A stretch of DNA of 29,173 nucleotides. It comes from Colimorpha sp002372855 (lineage in GTDB: Bacteria > Bacteroidota > Bacteroidia > Bacteroidales > P3). The DNA lies in assembly GCA_946621635.1 (NCBI GenBank), contig CAMOOR010000022.1, positions 1 to 29,173 on the forward strand, given 5' to 3'. Shown in pieces: positions 1-9,393 of this stretch. Position 1 is the first letter of the stretch. Every line of letters begins with the position of its first letter. The notes under the pieces are model-generated. The model worked only from the letters and a program-made list of their open reading frames with translations, ran no database searches and was not told the origin of the DNA. The translations under genes and the position numbers were made by a program.

Positions 1-56
1 TGAGAAGTATATAGGAACTATATGAGAAGGGCCGAATTTGACCCCTATCCGGGGGG

Positions 57-168
57 AGTTAAGAGTTAAGAGTTATGAGTGATGAGTGATGAGTGGGGAG
101 TGTTAAGTGTTAAGTGTTTAGTGTTAAGTGTTAAGTGGTTAGTGTTTAGTGTTAAGTGTTTAGTGGGG
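57..168. repeat. Heptamer tandem array, 16 units of AGTKNNN
   Basis: Sixteen consecutive 7-base units, nearly all beginning AGTG or AGTT (AGTTAAG, AGTGATG, AGTGTTA, AGTGTTT, AGTGGTT, AGTGGGG), run without a phase break. No gene overlaps it. It lies just beyond the clpC terminator. A degenerate stretch in the same 7-base phase with AGTGTTT and AGTGGTT units recurs at 2896-2923 on the other side of clpC. Bases 1-56 show nothing recognisable. Confidence 0.9.
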
Positions 169-175
169 TTTGGGG

Positions 176-215
176 TAAAAAAAAAAGAGGAACCGGAGGG
201 GTTCCTCTCTTTTTT
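176..215 (-). terminator. Intrinsic terminator of clpC (possibly bidirectional)
   Basis: A perfect 9-bp stem (186-194 with 200-208) has a 5-base loop. It is flanked by an A-run on the left and a T-run on the right, so it can terminate in both directions. It starts about 18 bases beyond the clpC stop codon. Confidence 0.85.
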
Positions 216-233
216 GGGGGGTGGGGTGGGGGG

Positions 234-2795
234 TTAGACGGTTTCGGTGGAGAGGGCTTCGTCGAGCTGACGGGAGGTTTCGCCTTTTTCGGTGTTGAAG
301 AAGACGTGGTCGTCGTCGGCGGTGATGTGGATGGTGTCGCCGGGGAGGATGTCGGCCTTGATGATTTCGTCGGCGAGGTCGTCCTCGACGTAGCGCTGTA
401 TGGCGCGACGCAGCGGGCGGGCGCCGTAGTTTTCGTCCCAGCCTTTGGCGACGATGAAGTCCTTGGCCCGTTCGTCCATGTCGACTTCGAAGCCCATTTT
501 GCGGATGCGGGAGAAGAGGCCGCGGAGTTCGATGTCGATAATGCGGTGGATGTCTTCGCGCTGGAGGGAGTTGAAGTAGATGATGTCGTCTATGCGGTTG
601 ATGAATTCCGGGGCGAAGGCTTTTTTGAGGCTTTTCTCGATGACGTCGCGCTGGAGGTCGGCTTTTTCGGCTTCGCGGGCGGCGGTGTTGAATCCGACGC
701 CGGTGCCGAAGTCCTTGAGTTGGCGCGAGCCGATGTTGGAGGTCATGATGATGATGGTGTTCTTGAAGTCGACTTTGCGGCCGATGCCGTCGGTGAGGAC
801 GCCGTCGTCGAGGACCTGGAGGAGGACGTTGAAGACGTCGGGGTGGGCCTTCTCGATTTCGTCGAGGAGGACGATGGAGTAGGGTTTGCGGCGCACGCGT
901 TCGGTGAGCTGGCCGCCTTCCTCGTAGCCGACGTATCCCGGAGGCGCTCCGATGAGGCGGCTGACGGCGAATTTCTCCATGTATTCGCTCATGTCGATGC
1001 GTATCATGGCGCTTTCGCTGTCGAAGAGGTAGTGGGCGAGGATTTTGGTGAGGTAGGTTTTGCCGACGCCCGTGGGGCCGAGGAAGAGGAAGGAGCCGAT
1101 GGGGCGGTTGGGGTCTTTGAGGCCGGCGCGGTTGCGGCGGATGGCTTTGGCGATTTGGCTGATGGCCTGGTCCTGTCCGACGACGCTGCCGCGGAGCTGG
1201 TTTTCCATCTGGAGGAGGCGTCCCTGTTCGCTTTCGGCGATGCGCTCGATGGGCACGCCGGTCATCATGGCGACGACGGCGGCGACGTCCTGGTCGGTGA
1301 CCTGCACGTGGCGTTCGCGCTCGTCGGCGTCCCACTGGCGTTTGAGGTCGGCGAGTTTGCCCTGGAGGTCGCGTTCCTGGTCGCGGAGTTCGGCGGCTTC
1401 GGAGTAGCGTTTGGAGGCGAGGATGTCTTTTTTGCGGGCCTCGATGCGCGAGACTTCCTGTTCGAGGTTGACGATTTCCTCGGGCACCTGCATGTTGGCG
1501 ATGTGGACGCGTGCGCCGGCCTCGTCGAGGGCGTCGATGGCCTTGTCGGGCTGGAGGCGGTCGGAGACGTAGCGCTCGGTGAGGTCGACGCAGGCTTTGA
1601 GGGCGTCCTCGGTGTATTGCACGAGGTGGTGCTCTTCGTATTTGTCCTTGATGTTCTGGAGTATCTCCATGGTCTCTTCGGGCGTGGCGGGTTCGACGAG
1701 CACTTTCTGGAAGCGGCGCTCGAGGGCGGTGTCTTTCTCGATGTACTGGCGGTACTCGTCGAGGGTGGTGGTGCCGATGCACTGGATGACGCCGCGGGCG
1801 AGGGCGGGTTTGAACATGTTGCTGGCGTCGAGGGAGCCGCTGGCGGAGCCGGCGCCGACGATGGTGTGGATTTCGTCGATGAAGATGATGATGTCGGGGT
1901 TCTGTTCGAGCTCGTTGATGATGGCTTTCATGCGCTCTTCGAACTGGCCGCGGTATTTGGTGCCGGCGACGAGGGAGGCGAGGTCGAGGCTGAGGAGGCG
2001 TTTGCCGTAGAGGGTGCGCGGCACGCGTCCTTCGGCGATGCGTATGGCCAGGCCTTCGGCGATGGCGCTCTTGCCGACGCCGCTCTCGCCGATGAGGATG
2101 GGGTTGTTCTTCTTGCGGCGGGAGAGGATTTGGGCTATGCGGTCCATCTCTTTCTGACGGCCGACGATGGGGTCGAGCTTGCCGTCGAGGGCGAGTTTGG
2201 TGAGGTCGCGGCCGAAGTTTTCGAGGGCAGGGGTTTTGCTTTTGCCGGAGGCGGGCTGGTGCTTGCCGCTTTCGACGATGGGGTCGGCGAAGGCGTCGTC
2301 GTTGTCGTCGTCGGAGGTCTGGCTGGAGAAGTCGGGCATGCGTCCGGGCTCGAGGCCGCTGTCGCTGCGGACGAGCCGTGCGAAGCGGTCGTAATCGACA
2401 TTGTCCTTGCCGAGGAAGTTGGCGACGAGGTTGTCGTTTTCCTGCAGCATGGCGAGGATGAGGTGCTCGGTGCGTATTTCGGAAGATTTGAGCTTGATGC
2501 TTTCGAGGTAGCTGAGACGGAGCACCTTCTCGGTCTGGCGGAGCATGGGTATTTCGCTGTCTTCGGCGTAGCGGATGTCGGCGTGGGCCTGGGAGACCTG
2601 GCTTTCGAGGCGTTCGCGGAGGGCGGCGGTGTTGACTCCGAGGGTGGAGAGCATGGTCATGGCCGAGCATTCGGGGAGGCGTGCCATGCCGAGGAAGAGG
2701 TGTTCGACGCCTATGCCGCCGTTTTTGAGGCGGATGGCTTCGTCGCGGGAGAAGGCGATGGCCTTCTTGGTGTTTTCGCTGAGGTTTGCTTCCAT
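234..2795 (-). CDS. clpC: ATP-dependent Clp protease ATP-binding subunit ClpC
   Basis: This 853-aa Hsp100 unfoldase is predicted to feed substrates to ClpP in the cytoplasm. Two N-terminal Clp repeats lie at about residues 1-145. A first AAA+ module has Walker A GESGVGKS (236-243) and Walker B IFIDE (304-308). A UVR-like helical middle segment lies at about 465-490. A second AAA+ module has GPTGVGKT (573-580) and VLLDE (642-646). The VGF tripeptide at 700-702 matches the ClpP-binding loop, which separates ClpC/ClpA from ClpB. The short middle domain also argues against ClpB. The ATG at 2795 begins directly with the conserved N-domain. It is transcribed divergently from gyrA and has its own promoter and terminator. 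Confidence 0.93.
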   Translation of the reverse strand: MEANLSENTKKAIAFSRDEAIRLKNGGIGVEHLFLGMARLPECSAMTMLSTLGVNTAALRERLESQVSQAHADIRYAEDSEIPMLRQTEKVLRLSYLESIKLKSSEIRTEHLILAMLQENDNLVANFLGKDNVDYDRFARLVRSDSGLEPGRMPDFSSQTSDDDNDDAFADPIVESGKHQPASGKSKTPALENFGRDLTKLALDGKLDPIVGRQKEMDRIAQILSRRKKNNPILIGESGVGKSAIAEGLAIRIAEGRVPRTLYGKRLLSLDLASLVAGTKYRGQFEERMKAIINELEQNPDIIIFIDEIHTIVGAGSASGSLDASNMFKPALARGVIQCIGTTTLDEYRQYIEKDTALERRFQKVLVEPATPEETMEILQNIKDKYEEHHLVQYTEDALKACVDLTERYVSDRLQPDKAIDALDEAGARVHIANMQVPEEIVNLEQEVSRIEARKKDILASKRYSEAAELRDQERDLQGKLADLKRQWDADERERHVQVTDQDVAAVVAMMTGVPIERIAESEQGRLLQMENQLRGSVVGQDQAISQIAKAIRRNRAGLKDPNRPIGSFLFLGPTGVGKTYLTKILAHYLFDSESAMIRIDMSEYMEKFAVSRLIGAPPGYVGYEEGGQLTERVRRKPYSIVLLDEIEKAHPDVFNVLLQVLDDGVLTDGIGRKVDFKNTIIIMTSNIGSRQLKDFGTGVGFNTAAREAEKADLQRDVIEKSLKKAFAPEFINRIDDIIYFNSLQREDIHRIIDIELRGLFSRIRKMGFEVDMDERAKDFIVAKGWDENYGARPLRRAIQRYVEDDLADEIIKADILPGDTIHITADDDHVFFNTEKGETSRQLDEALSTETV

Positions 2796-2816
2796 GTGGT
2801 TCTATAATTCGTGATG

Positions 2817-2824
2817 CAAAAGTA
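2817..2824 (-). promoter_or_regulatory. Putative clpC promoter, -7 box TACTTTTG
   Basis: Read on the minus strand, TACTTTTG fits the Bacteroidetes -7 consensus TAnnTTTG and sits 22 bases before the clpC ATG. A CTTG lies about 18 bases further upstream and could serve as an imperfect -33 TTTG. The rest of 2796-3055 holds the gyrA promoter and degenerate heptamers at 2896-2923. Confidence 0.5.
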
Positions 2825-2949
2825 CTACAAATATTTGTATTGCAAGATTGGTGCCAAAGATTCTTTTCAACAATGGGGTGTGGAAATCAGCGTTTAGTGT
2901 TTGTCGATTGGTGGTTAGTGGTTGCTGTTGATAAATTTTTATGCCAAGG

Positions 2950-2982
2950 TTGCCGCAGAATGAAAAATAATTTGTATCTTTG
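2950..2982 (+). promoter_or_regulatory. Putative gyrA promoter, -7 box TATCTTTG
   Basis: TATCTTTG at 2975-2982 matches TAnnTTTG exactly. A TTG at 2950-2952 is close to the expected -33 position. The leader to the gyrA ATG would be about 65 bases and A+T-rich, with no Shine-Dalgarno sequence. Confidence 0.55.
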
Positions 2983-3055
2983 TTTTTTAAGGTGCAGCTG
3001 TGCTGTGTCAATAAATATTTAGAATACAATAATATAAAATAATAAAGAACGACTG

Positions 3056-5605
3056 ATGGTTTCTGAAAACGAAAAAATCACAAGGGTCGATATCGAGACC
3101 ACAATGAAAACGGCCTATATCGACTATGCCATGTCGGTCATCGTGGCGAGGGCATTGCCCGACGTGCGCGACGGTTTCAAGCCGGTGCACCGCCGCATTC
3201 TCTATTCGATGAACGAGAACGGCATTCTCTACAACACTCCTACCAAGAAGTCGGCGCGTATTGTCGGCGACGTGATGGGTAAGTACCACCCGCACGGCGA
3301 CTCGAGTATCTACGGCGCACTGGTGCGTCTGGCCCAGGACTGGTCGATGCGCTACACGCTGGTGGACGGCCAGGGAAACTTCGGTTCCATCGACGGCGAT
3401 TCGCCTGCCGCCATGCGTTACACCGAGGCCCGTCTGAAGCAGATCAGCAACGAGCTGGTGGCCGATATCGACAAGAACACTGTGGACATGGTGCCCACCT
3501 ACGACAACGAGGGCGAGGAGCCTTCGGTGCTGCCGGCCAAGATACCGAACCTGCTGGTGAACGGCTCGAACGGCATTGCCGTGGGTATGGCCACCAATAT
3601 GCCGACGCACAACCTGCGCGAGGTGCTTGACGGCTGCATCGCCTTCATCGACAACCGCGACATCACCATCGAGGGGCTTATGGAATATGTGAAGGCCCCG
3701 GACTTCCCCCTGGGAGGCATCATCTACGGCTATAACGGTGTGCGCGAGGCCTACATGACGGGCCGCGGCAGCATCATCATCCGTGCCATCACCGAGATTG
3801 AAGAGGACGCCAAGGGCCACAACCTCATTGTGGCTTCGACGGTGCCCTACGGTGTGAACAAGAGCGAGATGATCAAGAAGACCGCCAACCTGGTGAAGGA
3901 AGGCAAGATTGAAGGTATCCTGGACATCCGCGACGAGAGCGACAAGGACGGCATCCGTGTGGTCTATGTGTTGCGCCACGACGTGGTGCCCAATGTGATT
4001 CTGAACAAGCTGTTCCAGCTCACCGAACTGCAGAGCAGTTTCGCGGTGAACAACATCGCCCTGGTGCACGGCCGTCCGCAACTGCTGAACCTCAAGCAGC
4101 TGATACAATATTTCGTTGAGCACCGCGAGGAGGTGGTCACCCGCCGCACCCAGTTCGAGATGGACGAGGCCATGAAGCGTGCCCACATCCTTGAGGGTCT
4201 GCTCCGCGCCATCGACATCATCGACGAGATTGTGGCCCTTATCCGTGCCAGCAAGACTCCCGACGAGGCACGCCAAGGTTTGATGGACCGTTTCCAGTTC
4301 AGCGAAATCCAGGCCCGCGCCATTGTCGACATGCGTCTGGCACAGCTCACCGGTCTGCAGCATCAGAAACTGCAGGACGAATACGACGAGAAACTGCGCT
4401 TCATCGAGCGTTGCAAGGAAATCCTCGGCGACCACAACGTGCTGATGCAGGTCATCAAGCAGGAGTGCGAGGAGCTGCGCGAGAAATACGGCGACGACCG
4501 CCGCACCATCATCAAATACGACGCTGCCAACTTCCGTGTGGAAGACACCATCCCCGACGAGCAGGTGGTCATCACCATCAGCCACAAGGGCTACATCAAG
4601 CGTACGCCCCTCACCGAATACCGCACACAGACCCGTGGCGGCGTGGGCTCGAAGGGCAGCTCGGTGCGCAGCGAGGACTTCGTGGAGCACATCTTTACCT
4701 GCACCAACCACAACTACCTGCTTTTCTTCACCGAGAAAGGCCGCTGCTACTGGATGCGCGCCTTCGAGGTGCCCGAGGGCGAGAAGAACACCAAGGGTCG
4801 TCCGATACTGAACTGCATCAATATCGAGCCCGACGACAAGGTGAAGGCCTACGTCAACGTGGAGACCTTGAGCGACACGGAGTATGTGGGCAACCACTAC
4901 ATCGTCATGTGCACGAAGAACGGCATTGTCAAGAAGACTCCGCTGGAGGCCTATTCGCGTCCGCGTACCAATGGCATCATCGCCATCGGCATCCGCGAGG
5001 GCGACGAGCTGCTCACCGCCTGCCTGACCGACGGCGAGAGCTACATGCTCATTGCCTCGAAGAAGGGCAAGGTGATGATATGCCCCGAGAAGGAGTTCCG
5101 CTCGATGGGCCGCGGTGCCTCGGGTGTGAAGGGTATGGACCTCGACGGTGACGACGATGCCGCCATCGAGATGCTCTGCCTGCCCAGCGAGGACGAGAAC
5201 CTGCTGGTGGTCACCGAGCACGGCTACGGCAAGCGCTCGGCCCTGAAGGACTACCGCGCCACCGTCCACCGTGGCGGCAAGGGCGTCAAGGCCATGCAGA
5301 TCACCGAGAAGACCGGCTCGCTGGTGGCTGTGACCAACGTCACCGACGACCACGACCTGATGATCATCAACCGCAGCGGCATCACCATCCGCATGAAGGT
5401 GGCCGACCTGCGCGTGCTGGGACGTGCCACCCAGGGCGTGAAACTCATCGACTTGCGCGGCAAGGACTACATCGCCTCCATCACCAAGGTGCCCACCGAC
5501 AACGAGGAGGAACAGCCCCAGGAGGAAGGCGCGATGGAAGAAAATATTGCACCGGAAAGCAATAATACCGATGCAAACGATACTAATAATCAAAACGAAG
5601 AATAA
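3056..5605 (+). CDS. gyrA: DNA gyrase subunit A
   Basis: This 849-aa breakage-reunion subunit of gyrase introduces negative supercoils together with GyrB. The N-terminal catalytic domain has the invariant RYTEARL with catalytic Tyr122, in the same numbering as E. coli. The quinolone region reads KYHPHGDSSIYG: Ser83 is retained, but residue 87 is Gly where E. coli has Asp. The C-terminal half contains the DNA-wrapping beta-pinwheel with a GyrA-box-like QTRGGVG, which separates it from ParC. It ends in an acidic, Asn/Glu-rich tail. The ATG at 3056 begins with the family's usual N-terminus. The TPR gene follows after 22 bases, probably in the same operon. Confidence 0.95.
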   Translation: MVSENEKITRVDIETTMKTAYIDYAMSVIVARALPDVRDGFKPVHRRILYSMNENGILYNTPTKKSARIVGDVMGKYHPHGDSSIYGALVRLAQDWSMRYTLVDGQGNFGSIDGDSPAAMRYTEARLKQISNELVADIDKNTVDMVPTYDNEGEEPSVLPAKIPNLLVNGSNGIAVGMATNMPTHNLREVLDGCIAFIDNRDITIEGLMEYVKAPDFPLGGIIYGYNGVREAYMTGRGSIIIRAITEIEEDAKGHNLIVASTVPYGVNKSEMIKKTANLVKEGKIEGILDIRDESDKDGIRVVYVLRHDVVPNVILNKLFQLTELQSSFAVNNIALVHGRPQLLNLKQLIQYFVEHREEVVTRRTQFEMDEAMKRAHILEGLLRAIDIIDEIVALIRASKTPDEARQGLMDRFQFSEIQARAIVDMRLAQLTGLQHQKLQDEYDEKLRFIERCKEILGDHNVLMQVIKQECEELREKYGDDRRTIIKYDAANFRVEDTIPDEQVVITISHKGYIKRTPLTEYRTQTRGGVGSKGSSVRSEDFVEHIFTCTNHNYLLFFTEKGRCYWMRAFEVPEGEKNTKGRPILNCINIEPDDKVKAYVNVETLSDTEYVGNHYIVMCTKNGIVKKTPLEAYSRPRTNGIIAIGIREGDELLTACLTDGESYMLIASKKGKVMICPEKEFRSMGRGASGVKGMDLDGDDDAAIEMLCLPSEDENLLVVTEHGYGKRSALKDYRATVHRGGKGVKAMQITEKTGSLVAVTNVTDDHDLMIINRSGITIRMKVADLRVLGRATQGVKLIDLRGKDYIASITKVPTDNEEEQPQEEGAMEENIAPESNNTDANDTNNQNEE

Positions 5606-5627
5606 AAACACCAAAAACAACATCAAT

Positions 5628-6875
5628 ATGAAAATGAAGAAATTTGTCATGACCGCTGCTCTCGCCGCCTTCACCATGGCCGCGAGCGCCCAGTCCCTGA
5701 ACGTCTCGAGCGCTTTCCAAGACATGCGCAAGGGATATCTTAACAAGGCCAAGGCCGAAATCGATGCAGCCTGCCTGCACGAGAGCACCAAGGACGACTC
5801 CAAGACCTGGTGCTACAAGGCCCTCATCTATTCCCAGATTGGCGGCGATGCCCAGGCCAAGAAGCCCAAATACAAGAACCTCGCCCCCGATTGGGCCGAG
5901 CAGGCCTACACTGCCGCCCTCGAGTGCAAGCGCCTGGACACCAAGCAGGAGTTTGCCCAGCAGGTGAACGAGGTCTTCAGCTTCGTCGGCAACGAGTATT
6001 ACAAGCAGGCCACCACCGCCTATGAGGCCAAGGACTATACGAAAGCCATCGAGCTGGCCGAGAAGTCTGTCACCTGCTTCAACAACTCCGCCAAGACCCA
6101 GTTCGCCCTCGATGCCACCTACATCGCCGGTCTGAGCTCTGTGGCCACCCGCGACACCGCCAACATCAAGAAGTTCTTCAACGCCATGACCCGCAAGCGT
6201 ACCAGCATCAACTACGTCTATGTCACCCTCTTCGGCATCAGCATTGCCGAGAAGGACAACGCCCAGGCCATGAAGATTGCCGCCAACTACGTGAAGAACT
6301 GCAAGGACGACTTCAAAGCCTATCTGCTCCGCGCCACGGGTTACCTCCTTGACGGCAATGTCGAGAAGGGCAAGGAAGACATCAACACCGCCCTTGAGAT
6401 GACCAAGGACTCTGTAAGCATCTATCCCGATGTGCTGGTGCAGACCGGCGACCTGCTGAGTGGCGAGGGCGTGGCCGACTACGAGGCTGCCGAAGCCAAG
6501 TACAGCCAGTCGCTGATGCTCAAACCCAACCAGTTCGGTGCCAACTTCGGCCTGGGCAAGATGCTCTACAACCGTGCTGCCGACAAGACCAATGCCGCCA
6601 ATGCCATCGACCCCTTCGCCTCCGACTACGACGACGAGAAGGCTGCCCTCTATGAGAAACTCAACGCCGAAGCCAAGACCTACTATGGCCAGTCTATCGG
6701 ATACCTTGAGAAGGCTGTGGCCTACATCGACGGCCTGCCCGAAGGCGAATTCAAGACCTCCCAGCGCCCCAACCTGATCAACGTGCTCGTCGCCCTCGGC
6801 ACCGCCTACGCCCATGTGGACCGCCTTAACGAGTCCAACGCCGCCAAAGCCCGTGTCGACCAGCTGATGAAATAA
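5628..6875 (+). CDS. Secreted tetratricopeptide-repeat protein
   Basis: A protein of 415 aa if started at the ATG at 5628. An in-frame ATG six bases later is equally possible. Residues 1-22 form a signal peptide (Lys-rich start, hydrophobic core, ASAQ cleavage-type end), so it is exported, probably to the periplasm. The mature part is alpha-helical with several degenerate TPR units (Tyr-Lys-Gln-Ala and Tyr-Thr-Lys-Ala patterns), which suggests a protein-binding role. Its place directly downstream of gyrA is common in Bacteroidales, but I know of no established function. The upstream in-frame extension into the gyrA 3' end would spoil the signal peptide and is rejected. A strong hairpin terminator follows 29 bases after the stop. 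Confidence 0.85.
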   Translation: MKMKKFVMTAALAAFTMAASAQSLNVSSAFQDMRKGYLNKAKAEIDAACLHESTKDDSKTWCYKALIYSQIGGDAQAKKPKYKNLAPDWAEQAYTAALECKRLDTKQEFAQQVNEVFSFVGNEYYKQATTAYEAKDYTKAIELAEKSVTCFNNSAKTQFALDATYIAGLSSVATRDTANIKKFFNAMTRKRTSINYVYVTLFGISIAEKDNAQAMKIAANYVKNCKDDFKAYLLRATGYLLDGNVEKGKEDINTALEMTKDSVSIYPDVLVQTGDLLSGEGVADYEAAEAKYSQSLMLKPNQFGANFGLGKMLYNRAADKTNAANAIDPFASDYDDEKAALYEKLNAEAKTYYGQSIGYLEKAVAYIDGLPEGEFKTSQRPNLINVLVALGTAYAHVDRLNESNAAKARVDQLMK

Positions 6876-6904
6876 AAAGAAATAGTGCTCAGTGCACAAT
6901 AAAA

Positions 6905-6949
6905 AAACCGTTTCATTGTTATTTATGGCAATGAAACGGTTTGTTTTTT
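6905..6949 (+). terminator. Strong hairpin plus T6, overlapping the next gene's start
   Basis: A perfect 14-bp stem (6905-6918 with 6929-6942) encloses a 10-base loop and is followed by six T residues at 6944-6949. It is well formed as the intrinsic terminator of the gyrA-TPR unit. The two candidate ATGs of the TonB receptor lie in the loop (6925) and in the right arm (6931). The right arm and T-run encode the first residues of its signal peptide. Confidence 0.8.
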
Positions 6950-9393
6950 ATATAGTGTTGACGGTCTTGCCGCTGCTCGCCTCGGGGCAGGGCGTGCTGG
7001 AGGGCGTGGTGACGGATGCCAAAAGCGGTCAGCCTCTCGAGTTCGTCAATGTCGGCATCCCCGGCCTCCCCACAGGCACCACCACCAACGCCAAGGGTTT
7101 CTACCGCCTTCACTTGAAAGGCAACGACAGCATAACGGTACAGTTCTCCCATACGGGCTACGAGACAGTGCGCCACCGCGTGCGTCGCAACGTGCGCACC
7201 GAGCTGGATGTGGCCCTGAAACCTTCGGCCACCAACCTCCAGGAAGTTGTCATCAGCGAGGACGTCACCCGTCAGACCACCTTCACCGGGGTCGACGTAC
7301 AGCACCTGGACAACATTGTCGGTCCCACCGGCGGCGTGGAGGGCGTCATCAAGCTGTTGCCCGACGTGCAGTCGAACAACGAACTCTCCAGCCAGTACTC
7401 CGTCCGCGGCGGCTCCTTCGACGAGAACCTGGTCTACATCAACGGCGTCGAAGTCTTTCGCCCGATGCTGATACGCAGCGGACAGCAGGAGGGCATGAGC
7501 ATCATCAATCCCGACATGGTGAGCAGCGTACGCTTCTCGCCGGGCGGTTTCAACGCCGCCTACGGCGACAAACTCTCCTCCGTACTTGCCATCGGATACC
7601 ATCCCGGTGCCGTCAACGGCAGTTTCGAAGGCAAGGCCAGCGTCAGCCTGCTCGGTGCCTCGGCCACCGTGGCCGGCACCATCGGCAGCAAACTGGACTA
7701 CAACATCGGCCTGCGCCACCACAACAACCAGTATGTGCTGGGCAGCCTCGACACCCGCGGCAGCTACACCACCAGCTACACCGACCTGCAGGCATGGTTG
7801 AACTATCGGGTCAACAGCCGCCTCGACATCGGCCTTCTGGCCCTGGCCACACGCAACGTCTACGGCCTTGTGCCCGAAAGCCGCACCACAGCCTTCGGCA
7901 GCGCCCTGCAGCCCGGCATGGAGATAGACATCTACTTCGACGGCCAGGAGCAGGACCGCTACAACACCCTCCTCGGCGCCCTCCAGGCCCGCTGGCGCCC
8001 AACCGACGACTGGGTCGTTACCCCCATCATTTCCATCCAGCACATCAACGAGAGCGAACGCTACGACGTGCAGAGCCAGTACTGGCTCTACCAAATCGAG
8101 ACCGGCGAGAGCACCGACGACACCACGCGTTTCAACCGCGGCGTCGGCACCTTCCTCGAGCATGCCCGCAACCGTCTCACCACCGACATCGCCACCTTCG
8201 ACCTCTCCGCCATCCGCCACGCCCGTTTGGGCAACTGGAATATGGGTGTGACGTTCCAGATGGAACATTTCGACGACCACCTGCGCGAATGGAAGTGGGT
8301 GGACTCCTCCGGCTACACGCTGCCCTCCATCATCCTGCCTTTCGGCGACAGCTCCAACTACCCCCTCAGCCCCATCCTTCAGCTCTACGCCAACAGCGCC
8401 AACGCTGTGCAGACCCTCCGCGGGACGGCCCATGTGCAACGCGAGCTGAACTTCCACACCCGCCGCGGCAGCGACATCAACGTCCTCCTCGGCCTTCGCG
8501 GCCACGTCTACGGCAGCACCTTCGACACTCCGGACACCACCCTCAGCCTCGGCCCCCGCTGGATGTTCAGCCCCCGCGCCAGCGTCAGCTACAAGCCCCG
8601 CATGGAGCAGGACATGCTCTTCCGCCTGGCCGCCGGCATCTATCGCCAGGCACCGCTCTACCGCGAATACCGCCGCGACGACGGCACGCTCTGTTCCGCC
8701 ACCCGTCCCCAGACCTCCTACCAGCTCACCGGCACCGCCGACTGGCGCTTCCGCCTCTGGGACAAGCCCTTCACTCTCACCGCCGACCTCTACGGCAAAT
8801 ACCTCACCGACCTCATTCCCTACACCGTCGACAACCTCCGCCTGCGCTACATGCCCGACAAAACCGCCGTCGGCTACGTTGTCGGCCTCAGCCTCCGCCT
8901 CAACGCCGAACTCGTCGAGGGCCTTGAGGCGTGGGCCAGCCTCTCCCTGATGCAAACCCAGGAGGACATCGAGGGCGACGGCCTCGGATGGCTGGCACGC
9001 CCCACCGACCAGCGCTTCTCCTTCAAACTCTTCCTGCAGGACAATGTGCCCGACATGCCCTGGTGGTACATGAGCCTCAACCTCGTCTACGCCACCGGCA
9101 CCCCCATCGCCATACCCTTCGGCGACAACGGCGGCAACCAGCTCCGCCTGCCGTCCTACTACCGCATCGACTGGGGTAATACCGTTCATCTGGTCTACTT
9201 TGAGAAACTGGCCAAAACGAAACTCTTCCGCCATGTCAAGGACATTCAGGTGGGCCTCGAGGTCTTCAACCTCTTCAATTTCCGCAACGTCGTCTCCTAC
9301 CTCTGGGTGGCCGACATCGACAACCTGCCCCGTCGTGTGCCCAACTACCTCACGGCCCGTCAGCTCAATTTCAAATTAACCGTTCTTTTCTGA
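6925..9393 (+). CDS. TonB-dependent outer-membrane receptor with CarboxypepD_reg-like domain
   Basis: A protein of 822 aa from the ATG at 6925, or 820 aa from 6931. A GTG at 6892 would add an unlikely prefix. A signal peptide (MKRFVFYIVL then ASGQG) leads into a carboxypeptidase-regulatory-like beta-sandwich (GVVTDAKSGQPLEFVNVG, about residues 25-105). A plug domain follows (SVRGGSFDENLVYINGVEV, with VRFSPGGFNAAYGDKLSS). The rest is a long beta-barrel ending in Phe (LNFKLTVLF), as in outer-membrane barrels. It is predicted to take up a TonB-energised substrate. No SusD partner is adjacent, so the ligand cannot be inferred. It overlaps the M16-like gene by one base (TGATG), so translational coupling is likely. 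Confidence 0.87.
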   Translation: MAMKRFVFYIVLTVLPLLASGQGVLEGVVTDAKSGQPLEFVNVGIPGLPTGTTTNAKGFYRLHLKGNDSITVQFSHTGYETVRHRVRRNVRTELDVALKPSATNLQEVVISEDVTRQTTFTGVDVQHLDNIVGPTGGVEGVIKLLPDVQSNNELSSQYSVRGGSFDENLVYINGVEVFRPMLIRSGQQEGMSIINPDMVSSVRFSPGGFNAAYGDKLSSVLAIGYHPGAVNGSFEGKASVSLLGASATVAGTIGSKLDYNIGLRHHNNQYVLGSLDTRGSYTTSYTDLQAWLNYRVNSRLDIGLLALATRNVYGLVPESRTTAFGSALQPGMEIDIYFDGQEQDRYNTLLGALQARWRPTDDWVVTPIISIQHINESERYDVQSQYWLYQIETGESTDDTTRFNRGVGTFLEHARNRLTTDIATFDLSAIRHARLGNWNMGVTFQMEHFDDHLREWKWVDSSGYTLPSIILPFGDSSNYPLSPILQLYANSANAVQTLRGTAHVQRELNFHTRRGSDINVLLGLRGHVYGSTFDTPDTTLSLGPRWMFSPRASVSYKPRMEQDMLFRLAAGIYRQAPLYREYRRDDGTLCSATRPQTSYQLTGTADWRFRLWDKPFTLTADLYGKYLTDLIPYTVDNLRLRYMPDKTAVGYVVGLSLRLNAELVEGLEAWASLSLMQTQEDIEGDGLGWLARPTDQRFSFKLFLQDNVPDMPWWYMSLNLVYATGTPIAIPFGDNGGNQLRLPSYYRIDWGNTVHLVYFEKLAKTKLFRHVKDIQVGLEVFNLFNFRNVVSYLWVADIDNLPRRVPNYLTARQLNFKLTVLF

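Noticed and set aside
156..2807. Long open frame opposite clpC (883 aa) and another minus-strand frame overlapping clpC
   Set aside because: Low-complexity Val/Gly/Asp/Ala or Arg/Pro-rich translation from G+C-rich antisense codons; clpC in the true frame has full domain content.
3008..5803. 931-aa open frame antisense to gyrA
   Set aside because: A Val/His/Asp-rich shadow of the gyrA codon pattern with no recognisable domain.
6919..9234. 771-aa open frame antisense to the TonB receptor
   Set aside because: Ala/Gly/Val/Glu-rich antisense shadow; the sense frame has signal peptide, plug and barrel.
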